Below are positions 1 to 8,686 of a DNA stretch of 21,547 nt, piece after piece. Position 1 is the first letter of the stretch, and each line of letters begins with the position of its first letter. The DNA comes from Stramenopiles sp. TOSAG23-3 (Eukaryota > Sar), in contig LT642355.1 of the NCBI GenBank assembly GCA_900128585.1, forward strand, positions 1 to 21,547. The letters are read 5' to 3'. The notes under the pieces were generated by a model that saw only the letters and a program-made list of their open reading frames with translations, was not told the origin of the DNA and did not search any database. The translations under genes and the position numbers were made by a program.

Positions 1-2
1 GA

Positions 3-66
<64 letters not shown>

Positions 67-110
67 AGAAGAAGAAGAAAGAAGAAGAACGAAAGGAGGA
101 AGAAAAAGAA
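1..110. repeat. (GAAA)n purine microsatellite
   Basis: The first 64 bases are sixteen perfect GAAA units. They then decay into GAA-rich purine sequence up to about position 110. The tract continues off the left edge, so its true length is unknown. The strand is almost pure purine. The mirror situation, a long CTTT tract, lies near 19.4-19.6 kb on the same strand. Confidence 0.97.
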
Positions 111-598
111 TTTAAAAAAAAAAGATAGATTATTAGATATTTAATAAAAATATTATTATTATTTTATTATTATATACTGACTAATAATTATACCAATATT
201 CAACAACAGCCAACAACACCACCACCACACTGAAAAAAAAACCTTTTTCATTTTCTTCACATATACGTACCTTCGGTAATATATATTCCCTCTCTATTTG
301 TGTTGAAATGTTTAATATACTTCTGTCGTTGTAAGTTATTCGGTTTATGTAACGCTTTGACTAGAATTTAAACGGTTGGGTGGTGGAATTTATTTGTTCT
401 TAGAGTCGAACTGGCTGGTTTAAAAAGGGAGGGTGGACCCCATAAATATTGTATTGTATTGGGATCAGCGAGTATTGTGGCAAACCCGGCCATTGCCATC
501 TCTTGTTTTCTTTCCTTGGAAAGCTACTGAAGGGGGTGCGATATAGAAGACCGTGCACTGGGCGCATCCTTTGGATTGCTTTAGGCTGTGTTGTGATC
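111..598. other. AT-rich 5' flank of the UBA-domain gene
   Basis: I see no gene here. The left part is AT-rich with short A and TTA runs. The last 150 bases before the start codon at 599 are more GC-balanced and happen to stay open in frame with the downstream gene, with an upstream in-frame ATG at 449. I read this part as 5' untranslated region and promoter. Confidence 0.5.
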
Positions 599-1852
599 AT
601 GGCAAGTAGCTCGGAAACGAATTGTTGGAGTAGACTGCCCACTAAGATAAAAAACGAGGTGATTAACAAAGTAATAAGTCAAATGAGGAAAAATACTACA
701 CTCGAGACTCCACTTCGTCTTTTTGTGAAAAAGGAGCTGGTACAAGTTTACAAGGCCTTGGCGGCCTACGTGCCGTCGTATGCCGTTCGCCTCACGTCTA
801 CTGATAGGCACGACGAGCTTGTTACAAAAGTAGGGGATCTAGTGAGCTTTATAGTCGCAAACCCTGCTGCGGTCCATAACGAGCCGTCGTGCCCGAAAAA
901 GAAAAGGAAGCCGTCGCCGTCGTCGTCGTCGAAAAAATGTAAAAAAAAAACGATCAAAAAACGGAAGCCCGCCATGCCACCACCAGCCGCTGCCCCGGTG
1001 GTGATGACCCCGCCGACCGTCTCCTCGTTGATAAGTATGGGGGCGTCTAGGGAGATTGCAAAAATGGCGCTGGGTGCATGTGGGCCAGACGTCGCGACGT
1101 GCCTGCAGTGGATCATGGCGCGCAACAGCGTTCCGCAGGGGAACGCGGGGGATGCGGCGGGGACTGTCGACCTTAGCTTGGTGGAAATAATGGAGAGGAA
1201 GGGGATTGCAAAGGAGGACGCGGAACGTGCCCTGCAGGAAAGCAACAATAACCTTGATAACGCGCTGGTCATATACAAAAGGAATAAAGCTGAAGAAGAC
1301 CGGCAAATCGAGGAGTCGTTTCAACTGGCGAAAGATACGGAAAAGCAGAAACGGCGCGCAGTGGCTGAACTGAAACGGAAAGGAAGCTTTGTCAACTGCA
1401 ACCATTTTTGCGGTTCCCAGCTTATAGCGCAGGGGTCAAAGTGCCCGTCTTTCCTACGATTGGTTAACGGGCTGCCCGATTGCGAGGGCCAAGGGAGTGG
1501 GTCCCAGCAGCTGCCTTTCCATGCAAGCTTTCGGGCCTGTGTTTTTGAACTGCTAAATTCCGAGCAACAATCGTACCAGTGGTACCGCAGTGCGGCCCAA
1601 TCGTATTTTTCTACCATCGTTGTTCCTATGCTTGAAAAGGTTTGCACCAACTTTACTACTTTTGGGAGTGAGAAGCAGGGGACATTGGTCAGCATCCACG
1701 AGCACATAAAGAGCGAAGTGCAGAAGCTTAAAAGTGGACTTTTTTCAATGCCAGCCCAGGCTACGGGGTTTGTACCTGCAATCTTTGAACAGTTTGTAAA
1801 AAGTGACAACCAGGAGCCGGACTTGGAAAGAGATGGTCTGGAAATATTGTAG
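599..1852 (+). CDS. nuclear protein with two UBA domains and a possible KIX-like N-terminus
   Basis: The protein is 417 residues if it starts at 599, where the ATG has A at -3 and G at +4. An in-frame ATG at 449 would add 50 cysteine-rich residues that look untranslated. Residues 10-84 form two long amphipathic helices separated by a loop, vaguely like a KIX domain (weak inference). Residues 99-123 are very basic, beginning PKKKRKP and ending KKRKP, and read as a bipartite nuclear localisation signal. Residues about 140-175 and 190-227 are two three-helix UBA domains, each with the MGx or KGI-type first loop and a later NxxxALxx pattern. A charged helix follows (228-262). The C-terminal 155 residues, with several cysteines, match nothing I know. 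Likely role: a ubiquitin-binding nuclear adaptor. The UBA and nuclear signal calls are good, the rest unknown. Confidence 0.85.
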   Translation: MASSSETNCWSRLPTKIKNEVINKVISQMRKNTTLETPLRLFVKKELVQVYKALAAYVPSYAVRLTSTDRHDELVTKVGDLVSFIVANPAAVHNEPSCPKKKRKPSPSSSSKKCKKKTIKKRKPAMPPPAAAPVVMTPPTVSSLISMGASREIAKMALGACGPDVATCLQWIMARNSVPQGNAGDAAGTVDLSLVEIMERKGIAKEDAERALQESNNNLDNALVIYKRNKAEEDRQIEESFQLAKDTEKQKRRAVAELKRKGSFVNCNHFCGSQLIAQGSKCPSFLRLVNGLPDCEGQGSGSQQLPFHASFRACVFELLNSEQQSYQWYRSAAQSYFSTIVVPMLEKVCTNFTTFGSEKQGTLVSIHEHIKSEVQKLKSGLFSMPAQATGFVPAIFEQFVKSDNQEPDLERDGLEIL

Positions 1853-2424
1853 AGTGTACAAAAAAAAAAATATTCAGTTAATAATAATTCAGACAATTAT
1901 TAGGTCATCTTCAATTATAGAAATAATAATAGGCGTCCCGAGCGAAGGGGGTCATATTTTTTTATATCTACAAAAAAGTACCCGTAGTATTTACGTGGAC
2001 CACATATTTTATTAAAATATATTTTTGTATTTACTTATTATTCTCGACTGCTCGCATTGGTACTATGATAAGACGAAATACGTGAATGACTTTGGCTTCA
2101 ACGCCATCCGCATCCATCATCGATTGATTTTATTTATTATTAATTATTTTTTTATAAATTTTATTATTATTCTTCTTCATCCTCCTCTTCTTTTCTACGG
2201 TACCAAGGTACTTCTGGAGACATTCCAATTCCGCGCCTTTAAACCATATGTACCAAAAATTGCCGGACCATTCGGTAAAATATTCGTCGGTTTGTTCATC
2301 GTTCGATGGTAAGACCCTAGACATTAAATCGATTGATCGTTTAATCTGATTTTGATGTTTTTTGCTTGATATGTGCACGGTAGGTTTAGGTTTCGTTTTT
2401 GTTCTGAAAATTCGAGAGAAGATA
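1853..2424. other. AT-rich spacer between the UBA-domain gene and the GH16 gene
   Basis: This is mostly AT-rich sequence with no full gene. Two stretches are less AT-rich than their surroundings: one at about 2043-2123 that reads like a protein fragment (listed separately), and one at about 2195-2320 that is open on both strands without a recognisable product. No canonical AATAAA follows the UBA-domain gene. AATAAT-type variants occur shortly after its stop. Confidence 0.5.
2043..2123 (+). pseudogene. orphan glycosidase-like coding fragment
   Basis: Twenty-seven in-frame codons translate to a segment with HWYYDKTKYV followed by NDFGFNAIRI. The second part resembles the strand-2 region of GH5-type (clan GH-A) glycosidases, where a GFNAVRI-like motif is common. 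The flanks are AT-rich with no continuation, no start codon context and no splice sites I trust. It could be a remnant exon or a chance match. A remnant is plausible because a complete carbohydrate-active gene follows immediately. Confidence 0.25.
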
Positions 2425-4141
2425 ATGATGATGTTGTATTGTTTGCCGTTTCTTTTGTTGGCTTTTGGTACTGGTCACGGTCCCTTGGGGGGGGGGGGGC
2501 TTCTTTGGTACGGCTGAAGCGTACGACCCGAAGTTTGTGGACAACAATGCGTCGGTGCTGTGGTACGACCCACCAGGTTCGAAATTGTACAACGATTCGA
2601 TGCCTAATTGGTACGACCGAATCAAGACTTGGTCGGGCAGCGACGGGAGCGGGTCCCAGTTCGTTTCTGGGGACTTTCACGTCGCTGCAAATATGAACAA
2701 CGAGCATGGCGCAATCCACTTGTATGCCGACCCCCAGTTACTCCAAGATTACGATGATAAACTGAGAAGCGTGAACGGCGACGCGGCATCGCGCGACAGT
2801 GCCGGTACGATTGACAGGTGTGGTTGGCCAAACCTGACCTCCACAAAGGCAAGCCCAGAGTCGCAGTATTACCGGCAGACCCAAGCGCTGCACGAAGACT
2901 TTTCGAAAGGCTTTCGCCCAGAAACTTTCTACGTCGCAAAAGTGAAGGGCTGCTGCGACGAGAACAAATACGCAACGAACAAGTTTGAAAAGAACATTAA
3001 CGTCGAAAAGGACGTCGTCAACGGCGTCGAAAAGAACGTTTTGGCGATGACTGCGTGGAACGCCGACAACCCGGACCGGTGCCCCGGTGACGGTTGCTTC
3101 AAGGACGTGTCTTCCAATGCGGCCATAGTGTCTGCCGACATTTTTGGTTCGGGGCGTTACGAGGTCATTGCCAAGGTTGCGAATGCAAGCGGGCTGGTCT
3201 GGGCCATCTGGACGTTTCATTACTCAGAGCACTTGCCAAACGACTGCGCCAGATACAGCTGCTACTGCAATGGTATGCCGAACAAGAAGGTCCAGACCGA
3301 TGACAATTGTGAGTTTCGCGCAGATGGGACTGGCAGGCCTTGTAAATTCAAGAACTTGTGCGACAACAACACGGACGGGTGGAGTCCGGTGCCACCCCCC
3401 CCTCCCCCGCTCATGACTCCCGAAGAGTGTGGAAAGCAGCACGAAGACTCGGATCCTCAATTTTTAGGCAACAGCACGTTTGGAGGCTGGGAAACCACAG
3501 TGAACCATGAAATCGACATTGAAATACCGGCAAACTGCGAAGGGAGCACCAACGTTTGCGGAAGAGAAGTCCCAGGAGTGAAGGGGGCCAAAAGCTGCAA
3601 TGGCGATTATTCAACGACGAACCTGAACAATTACATTTATTCCCAAAATTCAGGCACGGGCCCTGCGTACAGCAACGGGTGCGTAAAGGTTACCTCGACG
3701 GAGGACGGGTCCCCGTACCAGCTTATTGGGGATGGAAAGTACCACAACTACACCATTGTTTGGCACACGGGGGACAAGGAAAATGGGAAGCCTGGTTGGA
3801 CGGAGTTCTATATTGACGGCATCTTTCTGGGCATCAACAATGCCTTTGTACCCTCCCGGGGCAGCCGGTTTTTCATCTCTCACTGGTACCCCTCCGGCCA
3901 GAAAAATGCCATCTGGAACGGCCGCCCAAACCACTGGGGTGGAGGGACACCAGGCGATGGCAAAGTCTACAACATGACCACGTACGTGTCTGAGATTCGA
4001 ATCACCCCGTTTGACGAGCCCAACGACATCATGGAAGTCAGTTCCGCCGATCAGCCGGACGGCTGCCAAACCTTTTACCAACAGAAATACCCAAACGATT
4101 GCCACCCACATTGGGAAGCGCAAGAAATCCCGTCCCCCTAG
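2425..4141 (+). CDS. secreted GH16-family glucanase/transglycosylase-like protein, frameshifted at a G run
   Basis: GH16 enzymes cleave or rearrange beta-glucans and related polysaccharides outside the cell. The long open frame runs from about 2465 to 4141 but has no ATG at its head. Three consecutive ATGs at 2425 open a different frame that encodes a good signal peptide (short N-region, hydrophobic CLPFLLLAF). The two frames meet in a run of 13 G (2477-2489), and 12 G would join them into about 571 residues. In joined numbering the catalytic strand is HEIDIE at about 361-366, with E362, D364 and E366 fitting the ExDxE form of GH16. Typical downstream features are GWTEFYIDG and a tryptophan-rich SHWYPSG loop. 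Between the early core strands and the catalytic strand lies a cysteine-rich insert ending in six prolines. An in-frame ATG at 2371 is an alternative start. AATAAA follows at 4278. Confidence 0.85.
2477..2489 (+). repeat. 13-G homopolymer inside the GH16 gene
   Basis: Thirteen consecutive G follow CCCTT. The signal-peptide frame upstream and the mature-protein frame downstream disagree by one base here. A 12-G run would give one continuous frame. Confidence 0.97.
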
Positions 4142-4869
4142 AAGATACATAGACAACAAAATAGAAATGTGGGGATAATAAGGGTTTAAACTGCACAAAT
4201 ATACTGATTGAATTCTGGTTCAAGAATTACTGATTACTTACCATACTTCTTTAAAGAAAGTTATTGTAGCTGTTAAGAATAAAAGATAGGCAACGATGGA
4301 GGAAGTTAAAAGTTGCGTTGTACCAAGTAGTACATTTATTATATATCTTCGACGATACAATATGTTAGGGTTGAGATTGGGATGGATCGACACTATTACA
4401 ATACTATAACCCTACTATTATACCGCTTCGATTTTATAAACAAATAAATATGAATATATGATGATGAGGAGATGGATGATCGATGGGGGAGGCAGGATGG
4501 GGGATGATTTTTTTTTTCTTTTTTTTCATCATCACGAGACGACGCCACGCCGATTATTACAAACTTTTTAACAGTCCGTCCGTTCTTTTTGCTTGTTGCA
4601 ACGATGCAACAACAACAAAAACAAGAATGCATGAGCGACACTTGCTGATTGTATAGCACTGCGTAGGAAGAGAAGTAAATCTTGCAAGGGATTATATTTT
4701 GGTTTTGATTGGAGTATTTTACTGTGGAAATTGCCATCAGCTGCTGATCTGTCGGTGGTGGGGCGTTGGAAACTGTTTGCCGCGGGGTGGAACGATTGGA
4801 CTTTCGAGTGGGTGCAGTGGTGCTGGTCGTCGCCCATTATCCAGTAATTAGTTTTGGAAAAGCCGAGCA
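4142..4869. other. spacer between the GH16 gene and Gemin2
   Basis: No gene is visible. The left part is AT-rich 3' flank with an AATAAA. The middle has a long T-rich tract (about 4508-4527) and an ACAACAACAA run. The last 100 bases before Gemin2 are GC-richer and probably contain its promoter and leader. Confidence 0.5.
4278..4283 (+). terminator. candidate polyadenylation signal of the GH16 gene
   Basis: This is a canonical AATAAA hexamer 137 bases after the GH16 stop codon. The call rests on the hexamer and its position only. Confidence 0.5.
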
Positions 4870-5568
4870 ATGAAGATACCACTTGTTTTAGAGCGTATGA
4901 AAAAGGGCATACCGCCTGCGACTGCGGAAGAATACCTCCTGCGCGTTCGCTTAGAGGGGGAACAAATACCGAAAGTGGTAGTTGCTGAAGAACTTGCAGC
5001 GCGAAATGAAACGAGGAAATACGTACAGAAGGAGGACGTGGTCGTGGAAGAACGGCATGATGTTAATAGAATAGATGTTGGATGGTCGCGATCTTGTACG
5101 TTGATATTCAACCAAGCTCGAACATATTTGTCCAGAATGGACTGTAGCAGTGGGACGGATAGTAAAACGTTGTGCCGGGTCCCCGGGGCTAATAACCCAG
5201 AACTTTGGCACCATTTTTGTTTCGGTAGATTTACAAACGGTTCAACGTTGGAACACAAGGAGGCGGGGACCCCGCCACTGCTCGGTGTAGTTTCTCAATT
5301 GACTGCGGGCAATGCGCTCACTCTTCTTAGGTACCACCTTGGCTGGCTGGAATGGGCAAAGCTGTCCCGATCGAGGGCGTGCTGGATTTATGCGCTTCTA
5401 CTACGGGTTGAAAAGCCGTTGAATGATACGAGCGGACCGTTGCTGCGCGATCTCGAGGCCAAGTTCCGTTCTCTGGAGCAGCAAGCCTTGCAAGAATCTG
5501 ACGAACCAACCTTGCAAAACGCCAGGGTTCTTCTAGTGGTTACCACGAGTTATTTCGGCCAGAGATGA
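4870..5568 (+). CDS. GEMIN2: Gemin2 (SMN-interacting protein 1), short form
   Basis: Gemin2 binds SMN and holds the Sm proteins during assembly of spliceosomal snRNP cores in the cytoplasm. The 232-residue product shows the family hallmarks. TAEEYLLRVRLE near residues 18-29 is followed by PKVVVAEEL (34-42). WHHFCFGR at 113-120 matches the family's WxxFCxG position. The C-terminal helical block carries PPLLGVVSQL (135-144), RACWIYALLLRVEKPL (169-184) and a terminal SYFGQR. The start is forced: a TAG in the same frame lies 21 bases upstream at 4849-4851. Compared with the animal protein (about 280 residues), the N-terminal arm before the EYL motif is almost absent. A spliced upstream exon could restore it, but I see none. 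The next gene downstream is convergent. Confidence 0.9.
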   Translation: MKIPLVLERMKKGIPPATAEEYLLRVRLEGEQIPKVVVAEELAARNETRKYVQKEDVVVEERHDVNRIDVGWSRSCTLIFNQARTYLSRMDCSSGTDSKTLCRVPGANNPELWHHFCFGRFTNGSTLEHKEAGTPPLLGVVSQLTAGNALTLLRYHLGWLEWAKLSRSRACWIYALLLRVEKPLNDTSGPLLRDLEAKFRSLEQQALQESDEPTLQNARVLLVVTTSYFGQR

Positions 5569-5589
5569 TGAGTGAGTGCAACGATCGGA

Positions 5590-5601
5590 GGGGGGGGGGG
5601 G
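5590..5601 (+). repeat. 12-G homopolymer
   Basis: Twelve G in a row lie 22 bases after the Gemin2 stop, in the presumed 3' untranslated region, so length changes here would not affect a protein. Confidence 0.95.
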
Positions 5602-5618
5602 CACGTAAAGAAAATGGA

Positions 5619-5833
5619 AATAAATATTTTAAGGCGTGGGAAGGAAAGGTTGCTGCAGATAAAAGTTCGTTAAAACGACCGGGTTCAACGTCGGTGGCGT
5701 GTTAATATTTTGTTCCCCAAATCGAAGACGTAAAAGGTAACACCCTCTAAAAATTCAATCTGTTGTTTATTTGTTTTTTTAACTAGAATTTTCAGTAATA
5801 TTATTTTTACCTAAAACATTTTAATAAAATAAA
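5619..5833 (+). terminator. GEMIN2: candidate polyadenylation signals of Gemin2
   Basis: An AATAAA lies at 5619-5624, 50 bases past the stop. Two overlapping copies lie at 5823-5833. The proximal copy is the natural candidate, and alternative use of the distal pair is possible. Confidence 0.45.
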
Positions 5834-5929
5834 GTGTGTTTCCATTCGATTGCAACCGTGTTAAATTTAACGTCACACACAAATAAATGTTAATCAATTT
5901 TGTGAGATTGTAAACCAATGACTAACTTA

Positions 5930-6004
5930 AAAAAACAAAAAATTGGCTGTTATTAAAAACAAGAAAATTGGCTTGTTATTAAAAACAAAAAATTGGCTGT
6001 TATT
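5930..6004. repeat. three-copy AT-rich tandem repeat
   Basis: There are three consecutive, slightly varying copies of a 24-26 base unit of the form AAAAACAAAAAATTGGCTGT followed by TATT. The middle copy differs by a G and an extra T. The repeat is non-coding. Confidence 0.85.
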
Positions 6005-6207
6005 TAAGTAATTAAAATTTAGCTTTCTCGTGTACCGCAAAAATGAATCTGCTCAGCATTTGTCCACTAGAGGTTTACATTCCTTCGTGTACTGCGAACT
6101 GATCTCAAATTTTTGTAGGTCAATTTCCGGCCATTAGTTTGCTTTCCTGTGCCCTGTTCTGCCCAGGGCAGCACTTTTCTCGGTACATGTTATGCATACT
6201 TCATCGA

Positions 6208-6535
6208 TCAATCGTCCGTGCCTACTGCATCCTCAAGTGCTGCCATCCTATGGTCAAGCCCTTCGATCTGTGTGACCAGCGCCGCCTTCTGCGCCTTCTG
6301 CGCAATGACTTGGTTCTGCAACTGCTTGTTTTGAACGACAATAAACGCGTGTTTAAACTGCAAATCCTCTTTTATCTTCTCTACGTGTTTTCGGACTTTC
6401 TCCTGGACCGTTCTCCTCCCTCAAGGTTTTGATAATTTCCCCTTGCTGCCGAATGGTTTCCTCCGCTGCCTTCAGGCTAACTTCACATTTCAAGACCCTG
6501 TCTTTCACGGTCCCTTGAGCTTGATCTGCAGACAT
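6208..6535 (-). CDS. small coiled-coil protein with an internal frameshift
   Basis: Reading the minus strand from ATG at 6535, the first 42 codons are a charged helical segment (KAAEETIRQQGEIIKTLREEN). That frame then loses helical character and stops at 6353. From about 6408 the frame shifted by one base continues as a heptad-rich helix (VQEKVRKHVEKIKEDLQF, later QIEGLDHRMAALED) to a TGA at 6208-6210. Joining them across 6408-6420 gives about 108 residues, nearly all predicted coiled coil. The second frame has its own upstream stop at 6423-6421, so it cannot start far upstream. An indel, a sequencing error or an unrecognised tiny intron could explain the break. I do not recognise the family. 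Small adaptor or cytoskeletal subunits look like this, but nothing pins it down. It is divergent to LST8. Confidence 0.5.
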
Positions 6536-7506
6536 GATCGATCCAACACCCTATCCCAAACAAACAAACAAATAATTTTTTATTATAAATGATTCTAATT
6601 AATCCCCAAATACAGAGATAAATGTAAATAAAAGCAATAATTCAACGATGAAACATGTAAAAAAAATCAATACATGCAATTACATTTCATTTTACACAGC
6701 AATTTCATATAATCCTAAATCAGAAATGATTAATTATTTATATAACGAACTCTTCTATCATCTTTTCTTCTTTCGTTCTTCTTTTTTTCTTCTTATCATT
6801 TTTTTTTATCTTCTCATGTTATTATTATGTTATATAAATAAATAATATTCTATTTTTAAATTTTTTTAAATTAAATTTCTTTTTTTTTCTTCATAAATAA
6901 CTCATAACAAAACAACAAACAACAAATGAAAATCCGTTGAATGATTAATGAATGCATGAATGAATGAATGAATGAAGGCATTTATAGAAGAAAGATGAAT
7001 GAAGAAGAAATCACTGAAATATAAATAAATAAATTATTTTTTATTAATTTTTATTAATAATTATTATTATTAAAATTTTAAATGTTATTATTTTGTACCT
7101 CGTAGTAGTATAGGCTCCAGCTTTTGAGCATACATAATCACAACAACACTAAAAACTTAATAATAATTACCCAATACTATTGTTCGTGTTGGGTAGTAGG
7201 TTTAGACTGTGCTTATTATATACCAATACTCTATTTCTTAAATTATTTATTATTTATATTTATACTACTTACTATAATAACAAAAGAAGAAGGTTCTTCT
7301 TCTTCATTTTTGTGATTGTTTTGTTTTGATAAAATGGATGGATGGATAGAAAGAAAGAAGAGGGAGGGGGGGGGACAATTGTTTACTCCTTCCGTGCTTT
7401 TTTCGAAGTGATTCGTTCCCTGCTTCCTCTTCTTTTTTTATTTCGCCGGTGTAATCGTTGTGCGTTCGGGAATACAGACCTAAACCACCACCACCACCTT
7501 GCCAAA
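6536..7506. other. AT-rich spacer and 5' flank of LST8
   Basis: There is no gene on either strand. It holds poly-A/T stretches, a TGAA microsatellite near 6957-6976, GATG repeats near 7335-7347 and a 9-G run at 7366-7374. The GATG repeats create several ATGs. Two of them open tiny reading frames that end at once, and a third (7342) stays in frame with LST8. Confidence 0.5.
6937..6976. repeat. (TGAA)n microsatellite
   Basis: Five perfect TGAA units (6957-6976) are preceded by degenerate copies with the same motif. Non-coding. Confidence 0.9.
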
Positions 7507-8505
7507 ATGGCGTTTCTTGCCGAGGATAACGTTGAAGCGGAAGTTGGTGTAGAAGAAAACTACTCGTCCGTCAGTACGGAGGAGAACCCGAACGTGATTC
7601 TTGCGACTGCCGGTTACGACCATGTCATCAAATTTTGGGACCCGCAAACGGGGAGCTGCTACCGGGATTTGCAATTCCTAGATTCACAGGTCAACTGCCT
7701 GAAGATCAGCCACGATAGGAGGTTCCTGGCCGCCGCGGGCAACCCGCACGTCCGGCTGTACGAAATAAACAGCCGCGCGAACACGCACCTGACGACGTAC
7801 AGCCAGCACAAAGGGAACGTCACAAGCTTGGAGTTTCAAAGCGATGGAAAGACCATGTATACCGGCAGCGAAGATGGGACGGTCAAAATATGGGATATGC
7901 GCCAAGGGAATGTCGCGTGCGAGATCAACAACGGGGCGCCTGTAAATGAAATAGCGTTGCACCCGAACGAGTCCGAGCTCGTCCTGTGCGACCAGAACGG
8001 GCGCGTCCGCGTCTGGGACTTGTACAAAAATGGCCCCGTCCCGAAGGCGGAGAATAGCCCAGGCGGGAGCACAGCGGTGCGTTCGATTAGTATAGGCGCC
8101 GACGGGTGCACTGGGGTTGCGTGCAACAACAAGGGGAACGTGTATTTTTGGGATGCGAACAAGCCCAGCCTGGAGTTCGAAAAGCTCGGGACGCCCGCCC
8201 ACCCCGGCCACTATATATTGAAATGTAAATTAAGCCCCGACGGGGCTTTTTTGGCAACGACCAGCTCCGACCATTCGATAAAGCTGTGGAACGTAGCCGA
8301 CAGGACGCTGTACAAAACCCTGAACAACCACCAACGATGGGTATGGGACTGCACCTTCTCTGCCGACTCCTCGTACCTGGTCACATGCAGTTCGGACCAA
8401 ACCGCAAGGCTGTGGGAAGTCAATCGCGGGGAAGTCATCCGGCACTACGCGGGCCACCACAAAGCTGTCATTGCCGTCGCGTTGAACGACACTTCCCCGG
8501 GCTAA
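7507..8505 (+). CDS. LST8: LST8, WD40 subunit of TOR complexes
   Basis: LST8 (mLST8/GbetaL) binds the kinase domain of TOR and is part of TORC1 and TORC2, linking growth signals to translation. The 332-residue product is a run of seven WD40 repeats. Visible repeat ends include IKFWDPQTG, VRLYEIN, VKIWDMRQG, VRVWDLY, VYFWDAN, IKLWNVAD and ARLWEVNRG. The final GHHKAVIAVALND is characteristic of LST8 and closes the propeller. Length is near the human 326. I chose ATG 7507 (A at -3, G at +4). The in-frame ATG at 7342 would add 55 residues, encoded across a 9-G run and a His run, which looks like leader. A 28-residue N-terminal stretch precedes the first blade. AATAAA lies at 8681. Confidence 0.93.
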   Translation: MAFLAEDNVEAEVGVEENYSSVSTEENPNVILATAGYDHVIKFWDPQTGSCYRDLQFLDSQVNCLKISHDRRFLAAAGNPHVRLYEINSRANTHLTTYSQHKGNVTSLEFQSDGKTMYTGSEDGTVKIWDMRQGNVACEINNGAPVNEIALHPNESELVLCDQNGRVRVWDLYKNGPVPKAENSPGGSTAVRSISIGADGCTGVACNNKGNVYFWDANKPSLEFEKLGTPAHPGHYILKCKLSPDGAFLATTSSDHSIKLWNVADRTLYKTLNNHQRWVWDCTFSADSSYLVTCSSDQTARLWEVNRGEVIRHYAGHHKAVIAVALNDTSPG

Positions 8506-8680
8506 ACGGTGCGGTATGGGTTCATATTGACGGTGTGTTGTGGTGTCTTGGGTTTCCGTTGAAATGATGACACTTTCTTGAATGGATATAGATGAAAAAT
8601 TAATGATTTAATTTTAACGTAAATTATGGAATGTTTACAACTTTCATAAATAACATTTATTATTATTTTTGTAAAAAAAA

Positions 8681-8686
8681 AATAAA
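8681..8686 (+). terminator. LST8: candidate polyadenylation signal of LST8
   Basis: AATAAA directly after an A run, 176 bases past the LST8 stop. Confidence 0.5.

Larger units (their letters stand above)
5569..6207. other. spacer between convergent Gemin2 and coiled-coil genes
   Basis: It contains the Gemin2 3' region with AATAAA hexamers, a 12-G run, an AT-rich stretch with a short tandem repeat, and a perfect 7-bp hairpin (stem TGCCCTG/CAGGGCA, loop of 7, 6150-6170) just beyond the 3' end of the minus-strand gene. No gene or tRNA seen. Confidence 0.5.

Noticed and set aside
449-598. Extended N-terminus for the UBA-domain protein
   Set aside because: The frame is open, but the 50 residues are cysteine-rich without domain character and the ATG at 599 has better context.
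766-1405. Minus-strand open frames of 170-191 codons over the UBA-domain gene
   Set aside because: They mirror the opposite coding frame, with low-complexity Phe/Asp/Arg runs opposite the Lys/Ser-rich nuclear signal.
2130-2378. Minus-strand 82-codon frame upstream of the GH16 gene
   Set aside because: Its middle reads protein-like, but both ends are low-complexity AT-rich sequence and the plus strand is equally open. No homology recognised.
5670-5705. GGGTTCAAC, resembling a tRNA T-loop
   Set aside because: The flanking stem does not pair over five bases and there is no acceptor, D or anticodon arm upstream.
7342-7506. Extended N-terminus for LST8 from the in-frame ATG in the GATG repeat
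   Set aside because: It is encoded by repeats, a G run and a His run. LST8 proteins begin close to the first WD repeat, and ATG 7507 gives a normal length.
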